Of a stretch of 64,000 bases of DNA, positions 34,567-42,611 are shown piece by piece. Position numbers and translations under genes: made by a program. A model generated the notes under the pieces. The model did not search any database and had not been told where the DNA came from. It saw nothing but the letters and a program-made list of their open reading frames with translations. Source of the stretch: Terasakiella magnetica (GTDB lineage Bacteria > Pseudomonadota > Alphaproteobacteria > Rhodospirillales > Magnetospirillaceae); contig CACVCF010000057.1 in the NCBI GenBank assembly GCA_902729415.1, forward strand, positions 27,218-91,217. The letters are read 5' to 3'. Positions within the stretch are counted from its first letter, which is position 1; every line of letters begins with the position of its first letter.

Positions 34567-35517
34567 TTGGACGTAATTTTGGCGGGATTGCGGGCGGCGG
34601 CCGAGCCGACACGGCTGCGGTTGCTGAATTTACTGGCGCAGGGTGACCTGACCGTCACCGAGCTGACCCAAATTCTGGGCCAGAGTCAGCCGCGCGTCTC
34701 ACGCCACCTCAAGCTCATGTGTGAAGCCGGGCTGCTGGACCGTTTTCCTGAAGGCGCCTGGGTATTCTACCGGCTGGCCGCCAAAGGGCAGGGGGCGGTT
34801 CTGGCGCGTCATCTTCTTGACCTGTTGCCGCCTGACGATCAGGTTCTGACCCTGGATCAGCAACGCCTTGCCGCCACCCGCATCACCCGCGCCGAGCGGG
34901 CGCAGGATTATTTCCGCGACAACGCCTCGCGCTGGGATCAAATCCGCTCGCTGCACGTGGACGAGGCCGAGGTGGAGACCGCCTTGCAGGGCGCCTTCGC
35001 CGGTCATTCCATCCGCGAGCTGGTGGACATGGGCACCGGCACCGGCCGGGTGCTGGAGGTGCTGGGGCCAAGGGCCGAGCGCGCCGTCGGCATCGACCTG
35101 TCGCGCGAGATGTTGGCGGTGGCGCGGGCCAATCTGGAACGCGCCGGGCTGCACAATTGCATGGTGCGCCAGGGCGACATCACCCAATTGCCCTTGCCCG
35201 CTGCCAGCGCCGATGCGGTAACGATCCATCAGGTGCTGCATTACGCCGTCGAGCCCGGCCTGCTGGTGGCCGAGGCCGCCCGCGTGCTGGAGCCGGGTGG
35301 GTGCCTCGCCATTGTTGATTTTGCTCCCCACGATCAGGAAACCTTGCGCGATCAGCATGCCCACCGCCGTCTCGGCTTTGCCGATGCCGAGGTTGAGCAC
35401 TGGCTGAAAGCCGCAGGTCTTCACCCTGGTTCCGTTACCCACCTGCCCGGCAAGCCATTGACCGTGGTGGTTTGGACCGCCCATAAGCCTCTCAAGACCA
35501 CAGGAGCGACCGCGTGA
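34567..35517 (+). CDS. ArsR-type regulator fused to a SAM-dependent methyltransferase
   Basis: 316 residues. Residues 1 to about 95 are a winged-helix ArsR domain (AAAEPTRLRLLNLLAQGDLTVTEL, QSQPRVSRHLKLMCEAGLL). Residues about 110-310 are a class I methyltransferase (motif I LVDMGTGTGRVLEVLG, GIDLSREML, then an LEPGGCLAIVDFAP strand). A TTG start at 34567 is chosen with AGGAG 9 nt upstream. It is coupled to metF through a GTGA overlap. The ArsR family includes SahR, a regulator of SAM-cycle genes, so control of metF-metH with SAM or SAH sensed by the second domain is a fair inference. Confidence 0.88.
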   Translation: MDVILAGLRAAAEPTRLRLLNLLAQGDLTVTELTQILGQSQPRVSRHLKLMCEAGLLDRFPEGAWVFYRLAAKGQGAVLARHLLDLLPPDDQVLTLDQQRLAATRITRAERAQDYFRDNASRWDQIRSLHVDEAEVETALQGAFAGHSIRELVDMGTGTGRVLEVLGPRAERAVGIDLSREMLAVARANLERAGLHNCMVRQGDITQLPLPAASADAVTIHQVLHYAVEPGLLVAEAARVLEPGGCLAIVDFAPHDQETLRDQHAHRRLGFADAEVEHWLKAAGLHPGSVTHLPGKPLTVVVWTAHKPLKTTGATA

Positions 35518-36413
35518 GTCTCCCCATTTCCGAACTGCCCATCGCCGCCGCCAGCCGCTGTCCGGTCAGCGTCTCGTTCGAGTTTTTTCCGCCCAAGACT
35601 GACAAGATGCAGCAATCCCTGTGGGAGTGTATCGAGCGCCTGCAACCCTTGGCACCCGCCTTTGTCTCGGTGACGTATGGCGCCGGCGGCACCACACGCG
35701 AGCGCACCCATGACACCGTGGTTCGCATTGCCCGTGAAACCGCTTTGAAGCCCGCGGCGCATCTGACCTGTGTCGGCCATTCGCAGGGCGAGGTGGACGA
35801 CATCGCCCGGCGCTATTGGGACGAGGGTATCCGTCATATCGTGGCGCTGCGCGGCGATATGCCCGATGGCCAGCCCTATGCCGCCCATCCCCAGGGCTAT
35901 GCCTATGCCGCCGATCTGGTGGCGGGGTTGAAGCGCATCGCCGATTTCGAGATTTCGGTGGCCGCTTATCCTGAAAAGCATCCCGATGCGCCGTCGGCCC
36001 AGTTCGATCTCGACAATCTGAAGCGCAAGATCGACGCCGGGGCCAGCCGCGCCATCAGCCAGTACTTCTTTGATCCGGCGGTATTTCTGGCCTTCATGGA
36101 GCGCTGTGCCAAGGCGGGGATTACCGTGCCGGTGGTGCCGGGCATTCTGCCGGTGACCAACTTCTCCCAGGTGCAGAAGTTCTCCGGCGCCTGCGGTGCC
36201 AGCGTTCCCGGCTGGATGGCCAATCTGTTCGAAGGCCTCGACGACGACCCCGAAACCCGCCGCCTGGTGGCAGCCACCGTCGCCGCCGAGCAATGCCGGA
36301 TTCTTGCCGCCGAGGGGGTGGAGCAGTTCCACTTCTACACTTTGAACCGTGCCGATCTCGGCTATGCCATCAGCCACATCCTGGGTGTCCGGCCGAAGGT
36401 GGCGATTGCGTAA
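35514..36413 (+). CDS. metF: 5,10-methylenetetrahydrofolate reductase
   Basis: A 299-residue flavoprotein reducing methylene-THF to methyl-THF, the methyl donor used by MetH encoded next. The N-terminal VSFEFFPPKTDKM, the SVTYGAGGTTRERTHD block and the Gly/Asp-rich GDMPDG region are diagnostic, as is AGASRAISQYFFDP. Length equals other bacterial MetF proteins. It starts with GTG overlapping the previous TGA, with AGGAG upstream. Gene order regulator-metF-metH makes a compact methionine-regeneration operon. Confidence 0.96.
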   Translation: MSLPISELPIAAASRCPVSVSFEFFPPKTDKMQQSLWECIERLQPLAPAFVSVTYGAGGTTRERTHDTVVRIARETALKPAAHLTCVGHSQGEVDDIARRYWDEGIRHIVALRGDMPDGQPYAAHPQGYAYAADLVAGLKRIADFEISVAAYPEKHPDAPSAQFDLDNLKRKIDAGASRAISQYFFDPAVFLAFMERCAKAGITVPVVPGILPVTNFSQVQKFSGACGASVPGWMANLFEGLDDDPETRRLVAATVAAEQCRILAAEGVEQFHFYTLNRADLGYAISHILGVRPKVAIA

Positions 36414-36436
36414 TCAACGATGTTTGGATCTTGATG

Positions 36437-36470
36437 GGTTAAACAACCGGCTGCGCTTTGATGCGCCGCC
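36437..36470 (+). promoter_or_regulatory. Two adjacent hairpins in the metF-metH gap
   Basis: Hairpin 1 is GGTT-AAAC-AACC (36437-36448). Hairpin 2 is GGC-t-GCGC with GCGC-c-GCC around a TTTGAT loop (36449-36470). They end 15 bp before the metH ATG and no T-tract follows. They could set metH translation or processing. The segment does not match the SAM-II, SAH or cobalamin riboswitch patterns I can recall. Confidence 0.45.
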
Positions 36471-36485
36471 TAAAGGGCAAAGACC

Positions 36486-39400
36486 ATGACCAATATTCTC
36501 GATCATCTCCATAATCGCGTCTTGCTGTGCGACGGCGGTACCGGCGCTTTGGTGCAGGCCATGAACCTGTCGGTGGACAAGGATTTCCTGGGACTGGAGA
36601 ACTGCACCGAGATCCTGGTGAAGTCTCGTCCCGACGTGATCCGCGGCATTCACACCCGCTATTTCGAGGCGGGGGCCGACATGGTGGAGGCCGATACCTT
36701 CGGCGCCTCGCCCATCACCCTGGCCGAGTTCGGTATCGCCGATCAGGCTCACGAGTTGAACAAGATTGCCATCGAGCTGGCGCGCGAAGCCGCCGATCAG
36801 TTCAGCGATGACCGCGCCCGCTTTGTACTGGGCGCCATCGGGCCGGGCACCAAACTGCCCAGCCTGGGCCATATCGGTTACGACGAGCTGGAAGCCGCCT
36901 ATGTCATCCAGGCGGCGGGGCAGATCGCGGGCGGCGTCGACGCCTTCCTGGTGGAGACCTGCCAGGATCCGTTGCAGATCAAGGCGGCGGTCAATGGCTG
37001 CAAGATCGCCTGCGCCGCCGCGGGCAAAAGCACACCGATCTTCGTTCAGGTGACGGTGGAGACTACCGGCACCTTGCTGGTCGGCGCCGATATCGCCGCC
37101 GCCGCCACGGTGGTGCACTCCCTGGACGTGCCGCTGATGGGCCTCAACTGCGCCGCGGGACCGCAGGAGATGGGCGAGCATTTCAAGTGGCTGATCGAAA
37201 ACTGGCCGGGCCTGGTGTCGATTCAGCCCAACGCCGGCCTGCCTGAACTGGTGGACGGCCAGACCCGCTATCCGCTGCTGCCCGACGAGCTGGCGATCTG
37301 GCACGAGCGTTTCGTGGCGGCGGGCGCCAATCTGCTTGGCGGCTGCTGCGGCACCACGCCGCCGCATATCGCCGCCACCGATGCCATGCTGCACCGTATC
37401 GGCAACGGCCATCGCCCGGCTCCGGTCAAACGCTCGGTCCATTGGGTGCCGTCGGTGGCCTCGCTGTACTCGCAGGTGCCGCTGAAACAGGAGAACGCTT
37501 TCCTGGCCATCGGCGAGCGCTGCAACGCCAATGGTTCGAAGAAGTTCCGCGATCTCCAGGCCGCCGAGGACTGGGACGGCATCACCGCCATGGCCCGTGA
37601 GCAGGTCAAGGAAGGCAGCCATACCCTGGATATCTGCACCGCCTTCGTCGGCCGCAACGAAGTGCGCGACATGTCCGAAGTGATGACCCGCCTGCGCGGC
37701 TCGGTCACCGCGCCGCTGGTGGTGGATTCCACCGAGCTGCCGGTGCTGGCGGCGGCGTTGAAGCTTTATGGCGGCAAGGCCATCCTCAATTCCATCAATT
37801 TTGAAAATGGCGAGGGTGATGCCGCCGACCGCCTGAAACTGGCCAAGAAGTTTGGTGCCGCCGTCGTGGCGCTGACCATCGATGAAGAGGGCATGGCCAA
37901 GGACGTCGAGTCCAAGATGCGCATCGCCCACCGTCTCTATGACTTCGCCGTCAACCAGCATGGGCTGCCCGCCGGTGATCTGCTGTTCGATCCCTTGACC
38001 TTCACCATCTGCACCGGCAATGCCGATGACCGCAAGCTGGCGGTGGAAACGCTGGATTCCATCGAGCGTATCGCCAAGGAGCTGCCGGAATGCGGCATCG
38101 TCCTGGGGCTGTCCAATGTCTCGTTCGGCCTGAAAGCCGCGGCACGCCAGATCCTGAACTCGGTGTTTCTCGACCACGCGGTCAAGCGCGGCATGACCGG
38201 GGCCATCGTGCACGTCTCCAAGATCGTTCCGCTGCACACCTTGCCGCCGGAAGAGGTCAAGGTGGCCGAAGACCTGATTTTCGACCGCCGTGCCGAGGGC
38301 TATGACCCGCTTCAGGCCTTCATCGCCCTGTTTGGCGACCGCAAGGCCGCCGAGGTCAAGAAGGAGCGCCCCGCCAGTGCCGAAGAGCGCCTGAAGCTGC
38401 GCATCATCGACGGCGACCGCACCGGCCTGGAAGACGATCTCGCCACCGCCATGGCAGAGGGTTGGAAGCCGCTCGACATCATCAATCAGCTGCTGCTGGA
38501 CGGTATGAAGGTAGTGGGCGAGCTGTTCGGTTCGGGCAAGATGCAGCTTCCCTTCGTGCTGCAATCGGCCGAGACCATGAAAGCCTCCGTCGCCTGGCTG
38601 GAACCCTACATGGAGAAGGCCGACGGTCAGCAGAAGGCCACCATCGTGCTGGCCACGGTCAAGGGTGACGTCCACGATATCGGTAAGAATCTGGTGGACA
38701 TCATTCTTACCAATAACGGCTACAAGGTCGTCAATCTCGGCATCAAGCAACCGGTGGGCGAGATCATCAAGGCCGCCAAGGAGCATAAGGCCGATGTCGT
38801 CGGCATGTCGGGCCTGCTGGTCAAATCCACAGTCATTATGAAGGACAACCTGCAGGAAATGACCCTGGCCGGCCTCGACCTGCCGGTGTTGCTGGGCGGT
38901 GCCGCCCTGACCCGTAAATTCGTCGAGGAGGATTGCCGCGCCGCCTATGGCTCGGGCCGGGTCGCCTATGCCCGCGACGCCTTCGACGGTCTCGACCTGA
39001 TGGCCAAGGTGGCCGAGGGCGGCTTCGACAGCCATATCTCGGCCCGTGCCGCCAATCCCCACCGGCCCGGCTCACCGTCGCGGACGCTGGGTGAAGCGGC
39101 CCAGCCTGCTCTGCGGCCGGTGGATTGGGACGAGATCAATCTCCGCCGGGCTGAGTTACATAAGGACGTGCCGCCGCCGGTGCCGCCGTTCTGGGGGGCC
39201 AAGCTGATCGAGGCGGCGCCGGTGCAGAACCTGATACCGTTTCTCAACGAGACCATGCTCTATCAATTCCATTGGGGCTATCGCAAGCAGGGCCGGTCCA
39301 TCGACGAGTTCAAGGTCTGGGCGGCCAAGGAGCTGAAACCTATTGCGCTCGACATGCTCAAGCGCTGCGCCAAAGAGGAAATCCTCAAGCCCCAGGCGGC

Positions 39401-39965
39401 TTACGGCTATTGGCAGGCTGCCAGCGACGGCGATTCCGTGGTGCTGTTCCAAGACGACGGCAAGACCGAGGCGACGCGTTTTGCCTTCCCGCGCCAAGCC
39501 AAGGAGGGCGGCTTGTGCATCGCCGACTTCTTCCGCCCCATCACCGACCCGGTGCGCGACGTCATCGGCTTGCAGGTGGTGACCATGGGCAAGCAGGCCA
39601 GTGACATCGCCAATCAGTGGTTCAAGGCCGATAAGTACCAGGATTACCTCTATCTGCACGGCCTGTCGGTGGAGATGGCCGAGGCCATGGCTGAATACGT
39701 TCATAAGCGTGTCCGTTCGGAACTGGGCTTTGCCGCCGAGGATGCCGCCGATATGGACAAGATGCTGAAGCAGAATTATCGCGGTTCGCGCTTCTCGTTC
39801 GGCTATCCCGCCTGCCCGCGGGTCGAGGACCAGAAGGCCCTACTGGCCCTGCTGGGGGCCGAGCGCATCGGCGTCACCCTGTCGGAGGAATTCCAGTTGG
39901 ACCCCGAGCAATCGACCTCCGCCATCATCACGCTGCACCCTCAGGCCAAGTACTTCTCGGTTTGA
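36486..39965 (+). CDS. metH: Cobalamin-dependent methionine synthase
   Basis: 1159 residues, close to the 1227 of E. coli MetH, with all four modules. Homocysteine domain: zinc ligands Cys222, Cys287 and Cys288 (LGGCCGTTPPHI). Folate domain: about 345-620, NANGSKKFRDL start. Cobalamin domain: DVHDIGKNLV with the cobalt-ligand His730. C-terminal reactivation domain: about 890-1159, RGSRFSFGYPACP. It transfers the methyl group of methyl-THF to homocysteine. It depends on the B12 route represented by cobP, cobW and cobN in this window. Follows metF by 72 bp. Confidence 0.97.
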   Translation: MTNILDHLHNRVLLCDGGTGALVQAMNLSVDKDFLGLENCTEILVKSRPDVIRGIHTRYFEAGADMVEADTFGASPITLAEFGIADQAHELNKIAIELAREAADQFSDDRARFVLGAIGPGTKLPSLGHIGYDELEAAYVIQAAGQIAGGVDAFLVETCQDPLQIKAAVNGCKIACAAAGKSTPIFVQVTVETTGTLLVGADIAAAATVVHSLDVPLMGLNCAAGPQEMGEHFKWLIENWPGLVSIQPNAGLPELVDGQTRYPLLPDELAIWHERFVAAGANLLGGCCGTTPPHIAATDAMLHRIGNGHRPAPVKRSVHWVPSVASLYSQVPLKQENAFLAIGERCNANGSKKFRDLQAAEDWDGITAMAREQVKEGSHTLDICTAFVGRNEVRDMSEVMTRLRGSVTAPLVVDSTELPVLAAALKLYGGKAILNSINFENGEGDAADRLKLAKKFGAAVVALTIDEEGMAKDVESKMRIAHRLYDFAVNQHGLPAGDLLFDPLTFTICTGNADDRKLAVETLDSIERIAKELPECGIVLGLSNVSFGLKAAARQILNSVFLDHAVKRGMTGAIVHVSKIVPLHTLPPEEVKVAEDLIFDRRAEGYDPLQAFIALFGDRKAAEVKKERPASAEERLKLRIIDGDRTGLEDDLATAMAEGWKPLDIINQLLLDGMKVVGELFGSGKMQLPFVLQSAETMKASVAWLEPYMEKADGQQKATIVLATVKGDVHDIGKNLVDIILTNNGYKVVNLGIKQPVGEIIKAAKEHKADVVGMSGLLVKSTVIMKDNLQEMTLAGLDLPVLLGGAALTRKFVEEDCRAAYGSGRVAYARDAFDGLDLMAKVAEGGFDSHISARAANPHRPGSPSRTLGEAAQPALRPVDWDEINLRRAELHKDVPPPVPPFWGAKLIEAAPVQNLIPFLNETMLYQFHWGYRKQGRSIDEFKVWAAKELKPIALDMLKRCAKEEILKPQAAYGYWQAASDGDSVVLFQDDGKTEATRFAFPRQAKEGGLCIADFFRPITDPVRDVIGLQVVTMGKQASDIANQWFKADKYQDYLYLHGLSVEMAEAMAEYVHKRVRSELGFAAEDAADMDKMLKQNYRGSRFSFGYPACPRVEDQKALLALLGAERIGVTLSEEFQLDPEQSTSAIITLHPQAKYFSV

Positions 39966-39989
39966 TGCGATAAGGGGGGCGGAAATCCA

Positions 39990-40017
39990 TTGACCCGTCC
40001 CCCGGCTTCGCTATGAT
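39990..40017 (+). promoter_or_regulatory. Promoter of tRNA-Leu
   Basis: TTGACC (39990-39995), a 16-bp spacer and TATGAT (40012-40017), with the expected start about 14 bp before the tRNA. This is the clearest sigma-70-type promoter in the window. Confidence 0.8.
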
Positions 40018-40037
40018 CCGCCGACCATTCTTGCGGT

Positions 40038-40123
40038 GCCCCAGTGGCGGAATGGTAGACGCGGCAGACTCAAAATCTGTTGCCGGCAACGGCGTGCTGG
40101 TTCGAGTCCGGCCTGGGGCACCA
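40038..40123 (+). tRNA. tRNA-Leu (anticodon CAA)
   Basis: An 86-nt class II tRNA. The acceptor stem pairs GCCCCAG (40038-40044) with CTGGGGC (40113-40119), and the ACCA tail is encoded (40120-40123). Anticodon CAA (40071-40073) lies in a CTCAAAA loop flanked by GCAGA/TCTGT. A long variable arm (TGCCGGCAACGGCG region) and the TTCGAGTCC T-loop are typical of leucine tRNAs. It reads UUG codons. A T-rich TTTTCTT follows at 40125 and may end the transcript. Confidence 0.97.
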
Positions 40124-40296
40124 TTTTCTTGATCACGGCATTCCGGCTTCCGGTCGCCTCCAGGATGGGATGGTCCATGTGACTTCCCTCCTTCTATTTC
40201 CTCTCTCGATCTTATCGGAGGCGGCGCGATAATGCGGCGCTGCGCCAGACGGTGCGGCCCTTCGGTCGGTGTCATCGCTTTGTAAGGATTGCTCCG

Positions 40297-40302
40297 TATA
40301 AT
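40297..40302 (+). promoter_or_regulatory. Possible -10 box of the acetyltransferase gene
   Basis: A TATAAT hexamer 34 bp upstream of the ATG at 40336, with no good -35 (TCGCTT at 16-bp spacing). Tentative. Confidence 0.35.
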
Positions 40303-40335
40303 TTAGGGGGGGGTTGGCAGAAATGGTATGCAACG

Positions 40336-41016
40336 ATGAATTCGCTCCCTACACCCAGCAACGACAGATACCCGGACGAAATTACGCGAGCCATCGAATC
40401 CGTGAATTCACTGATGTGTATCGCGGGATGGGGGCACGATGGTATGGAGATTAATGTCAGATATATGAATGTATCTGAGAATACGTATATTGAATCTTGT
40501 GAGTTTTCGTTTGCACAGGATGTCAACATAAGAAATTTTTTCATTGGCAGGCATTCATATGTTCTTGGCGGCGGCCTGTTATCGCCCAATACAATTATTG
40601 GACGATACACATCCATCGCAAATAACACTGGAATCGGCATCGGGCGCCATCGGATGGAAACCTTAAGCACCGGCCTGTTGCCCCGAAGCGCCTTCCTGCA
40701 ATCGCGCCCTCCGGTGCCCGATGCTCCCTATACCGTGATCGGCTCCGATGTGTGGGTCGGGTTTGGCGCCATCGTCATCGCGGGGGTGAAGGTCGGACAT
40801 GGAGCCTGTATTGGTGCTGGTGCGGTGGTGACCCACGATGTCGAGCCCTATACCGTGGTGGCCGGTGTGCCCGCCCGACCGATCCGCAAACGCTTTTCCG
40901 ACCAGATCATCGCCGCCCTGCTGGCCACCAAATGGTGGACCTTGACCGAAGAGGTCATCAGCCTGCTGCCCTATGAGGATATCGAGGCCTGTGTCAGGTT
41001 CCTGCAGAACCTGTAG
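40336..41016 (+). CDS. Hexapeptide-repeat (left-handed beta-helix) acetyltransferase
   Basis: 226 residues. Hexapeptide repeats run from about residue 65 to 180. The stretch from [17 protein letters not shown] through [30 protein letters not shown] is the hallmark of the xenobiotic/CatB-type acyltransferases that acetylate sugars or drugs using acetyl-CoA. The catalytic His is probably in the IGIGRHRME segment. The ATG at 40336 has only a poor ribosome-binding site. The first half is AT-rich and the second half GC-rich, suggesting a mosaic or acquired gene. It follows tRNA-Leu, a common insertion neighbourhood. The acceptor is unknown, likely a surface sugar. Confidence 0.83.
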   Translation: MNSLPTPSNDRYPDEITRAIESVNSLMCIAGWGHDGMEINVRYMNVSENTYIESCEFSFAQDVNIRNFFIGRHSYVLGGGLLSPNTIIGRYTSIANNTGIGIGRHRMETLSTGLLPRSAFLQSRPPVPDAPYTVIGSDVWVGFGAIVIAGVKVGHGACIGAGAVVTHDVEPYTVVAGVPARPIRKRFSDQIIAALLATKWWTLTEEVISLLPYEDIEACVRFLQNL

Positions 41017-41176
41017 GAAACCCCGACCCCCCCATGAATTTGCTTTTTCTAAGACGGCGAGCTGAAACTGCCGGAAGCCGAGCGTTCTTCTATCAGGTAT
41101 ATTTCCAAGGCCGTCGGGCATGAAGGGGGGGCTGGATATCCTTCGGCCTCTTCTGGTTGAAGGAATAAACCTGAGC

Positions 41177-42415
41177 ATGATGCAGAGCCTTGTTGGCATT
41201 GCCGGCCTTACCGCCCTGGCGATTGCCTTGTCCGAGAACCGGTCCCAGATATCTTGGCGGGTGATCGTTGCCGGTCTGTCCATCCAGCTGGCGGTCGCGC
41301 TGCTGCTGTTGAAGGTTCCCGCGGCGCAAGGCTTGTTCCTGGCTCTCGACCACGCGGTCGAGGCCCTGGCGGCTGCCACCCGTGCCGGGACAGGCTTTGT
41401 GTTCGGCTATGTGGGCGGCGGTCCGGCGCCGTGGGCACCCGTGAACCCTTCGGCTGGGTTCGTGCTGGCTTTCCAGGCCCTGCCCATGGTGCTGCTGATC
41501 AGCGCCTTGTCGGCGCTGCTCTATTACTGGCGCATTCTGCCGCGGATCGTGCGGGCGGCATCGGCCTTGCTGGAGCGGGCCATGGGGGTCGGTGGTGCCG
41601 TCGGCGTCTCGGCCTCGGCCACGGCCTTTATTGGTATGATCGAGGCGCCGCTGCTGATCCGCCCCTATCTGGCCGGGCTGTCGCGGGGTGAGCTGTTCCT
41701 GGTGATGACGACGGGCATGTCCACCATCGCTGGTACGGTGATGGTGCTGTATGCCACGTTCTTGGCCGGGGTGATCCCCGACCCCATCGGGCATCTGCTC
41801 ACCGCATCGCTGATCTCGGTGCCTGCCGCCATCATGGTGGGCAAGATCATGATTCCCGACGAAGCCCGAACCGGCGCCGAGTGTCTCGATGACGCCCATG
41901 CCTATGAGGGCGCCATGGATGCGGTCGTCAAGGGCACCCTGGATGGGGTTCGGCTTCTGGTTGGGATCGTCGCCATGCTGATTGTTCTGGTGGCGCTGGT
42001 CAGTCTGGTCAACACCATGTTGGCGGCCTTGCCCGAGCTGGGTGCCGCGCCGCTTACCCTCCAGCGGATCATGGGCTGGCTGATGGCTCCTATCGCTTGG
42101 TTGATGGGAATTCCGGCCGAGGAAATGATGGCTGCCGGAGCGTTGATGGGCACGAAGATCGTGCTGAACGAATTGTTGGCCTATCTGGATCTTGCTCGGC
42201 TGCCGCCCGAGGTTCTGTCGCTGCGGTCGCGGCTGATCATGACCTATGGACTATGTGGCTTCGCCAATCTGGGGTCACTGGGCATTCTTATCGCCGGGTT
42301 GTCGGTCATGGCGCCGGGACGGCGGGCTGACATTGTGGCCTTGGGCGGCCGCTCTATCGTGTCGGGGACCTTGGCCAGTTGCCTTACCGCCGCCGTGGCC
42401 GGGTTGCTGTTGTAG
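41177..42415 (+). CDS. CNT-family nucleoside transporter
   Basis: A 412-residue inner-membrane protein with about 10 hydrophobic spans. It belongs to the concentrative nucleoside transporter (NupC) family, importing nucleosides with protons or sodium. The family signature appears as VGVSASATAFIGMIEAPLLIRPYL in the centre, with a further conserved helix at EEMMAAGALMGTKIVLNEL and a late MTYGLCGFANLGSLGI segment. The ATG at 41177 is used, with AAGGAA upstream; a second ATG follows directly. Expression appears independent of neighbours, with 160 bp upstream and 196 bp downstream. Confidence 0.9.
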   Translation: MMQSLVGIAGLTALAIALSENRSQISWRVIVAGLSIQLAVALLLLKVPAAQGLFLALDHAVEALAAATRAGTGFVFGYVGGGPAPWAPVNPSAGFVLAFQALPMVLLISALSALLYYWRILPRIVRAASALLERAMGVGGAVGVSASATAFIGMIEAPLLIRPYLAGLSRGELFLVMTTGMSTIAGTVMVLYATFLAGVIPDPIGHLLTASLISVPAAIMVGKIMIPDEARTGAECLDDAHAYEGAMDAVVKGTLDGVRLLVGIVAMLIVLVALVSLVNTMLAALPELGAAPLTLQRIMGWLMAPIAWLMGIPAEEMMAAGALMGTKIVLNELLAYLDLARLPPEVLSLRSRLIMTYGLCGFANLGSLGILIAGLSVMAPGRRADIVALGGRSIVSGTLASCLTAAVAGLLL

Positions 42416-42556
42416 AGCCGGGCTCGAACCGTATCGTCTTGCTGAGAAAAGGGAGGGCGGTGATGTCTTCCTCCTCCCCCCTCGTTCCGCAAGGGGCCTT
42501 ACCCCATATACCTTGCAGTGTGGCCGTTGAGCCGAGGGAATGTCTCGGCAATTGTA

Positions 42557-42584
42557 TTGTGAACAGTCAGTTAGGCCGTATATT
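42557..42584 (+). promoter_or_regulatory. Putative promoter of the SulP gene
   Basis: TTGTGA (42557-42562), a 16-bp spacer and TATATT (42579-42584). A start near 42591 would give a 20-nt leader to the ATG at 42612. It argues against the earlier in-frame ATG at 42540, which would lie upstream of the promoter. Confidence 0.5.
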
Positions 42585-42611
42585 GCGGTTATTCCAAGAT
42601 GTGAGGCGCGC

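Noticed and set aside
33933..34658. A 241-codon minus-strand frame with 35-residue repeats across the tandem array
   Set aside because: The 105-bp period equals 35 codons, so any frame without a stop in one unit stays open throughout. It begins antisense inside the ArsR gene and has no ribosome-binding site or protein-like features.
39928..40275. A minus-strand frame running through tRNA-Leu
   Set aside because: It is the familiar spurious translation of the complement of a tRNA gene; the tRNA has full structure and a promoter.
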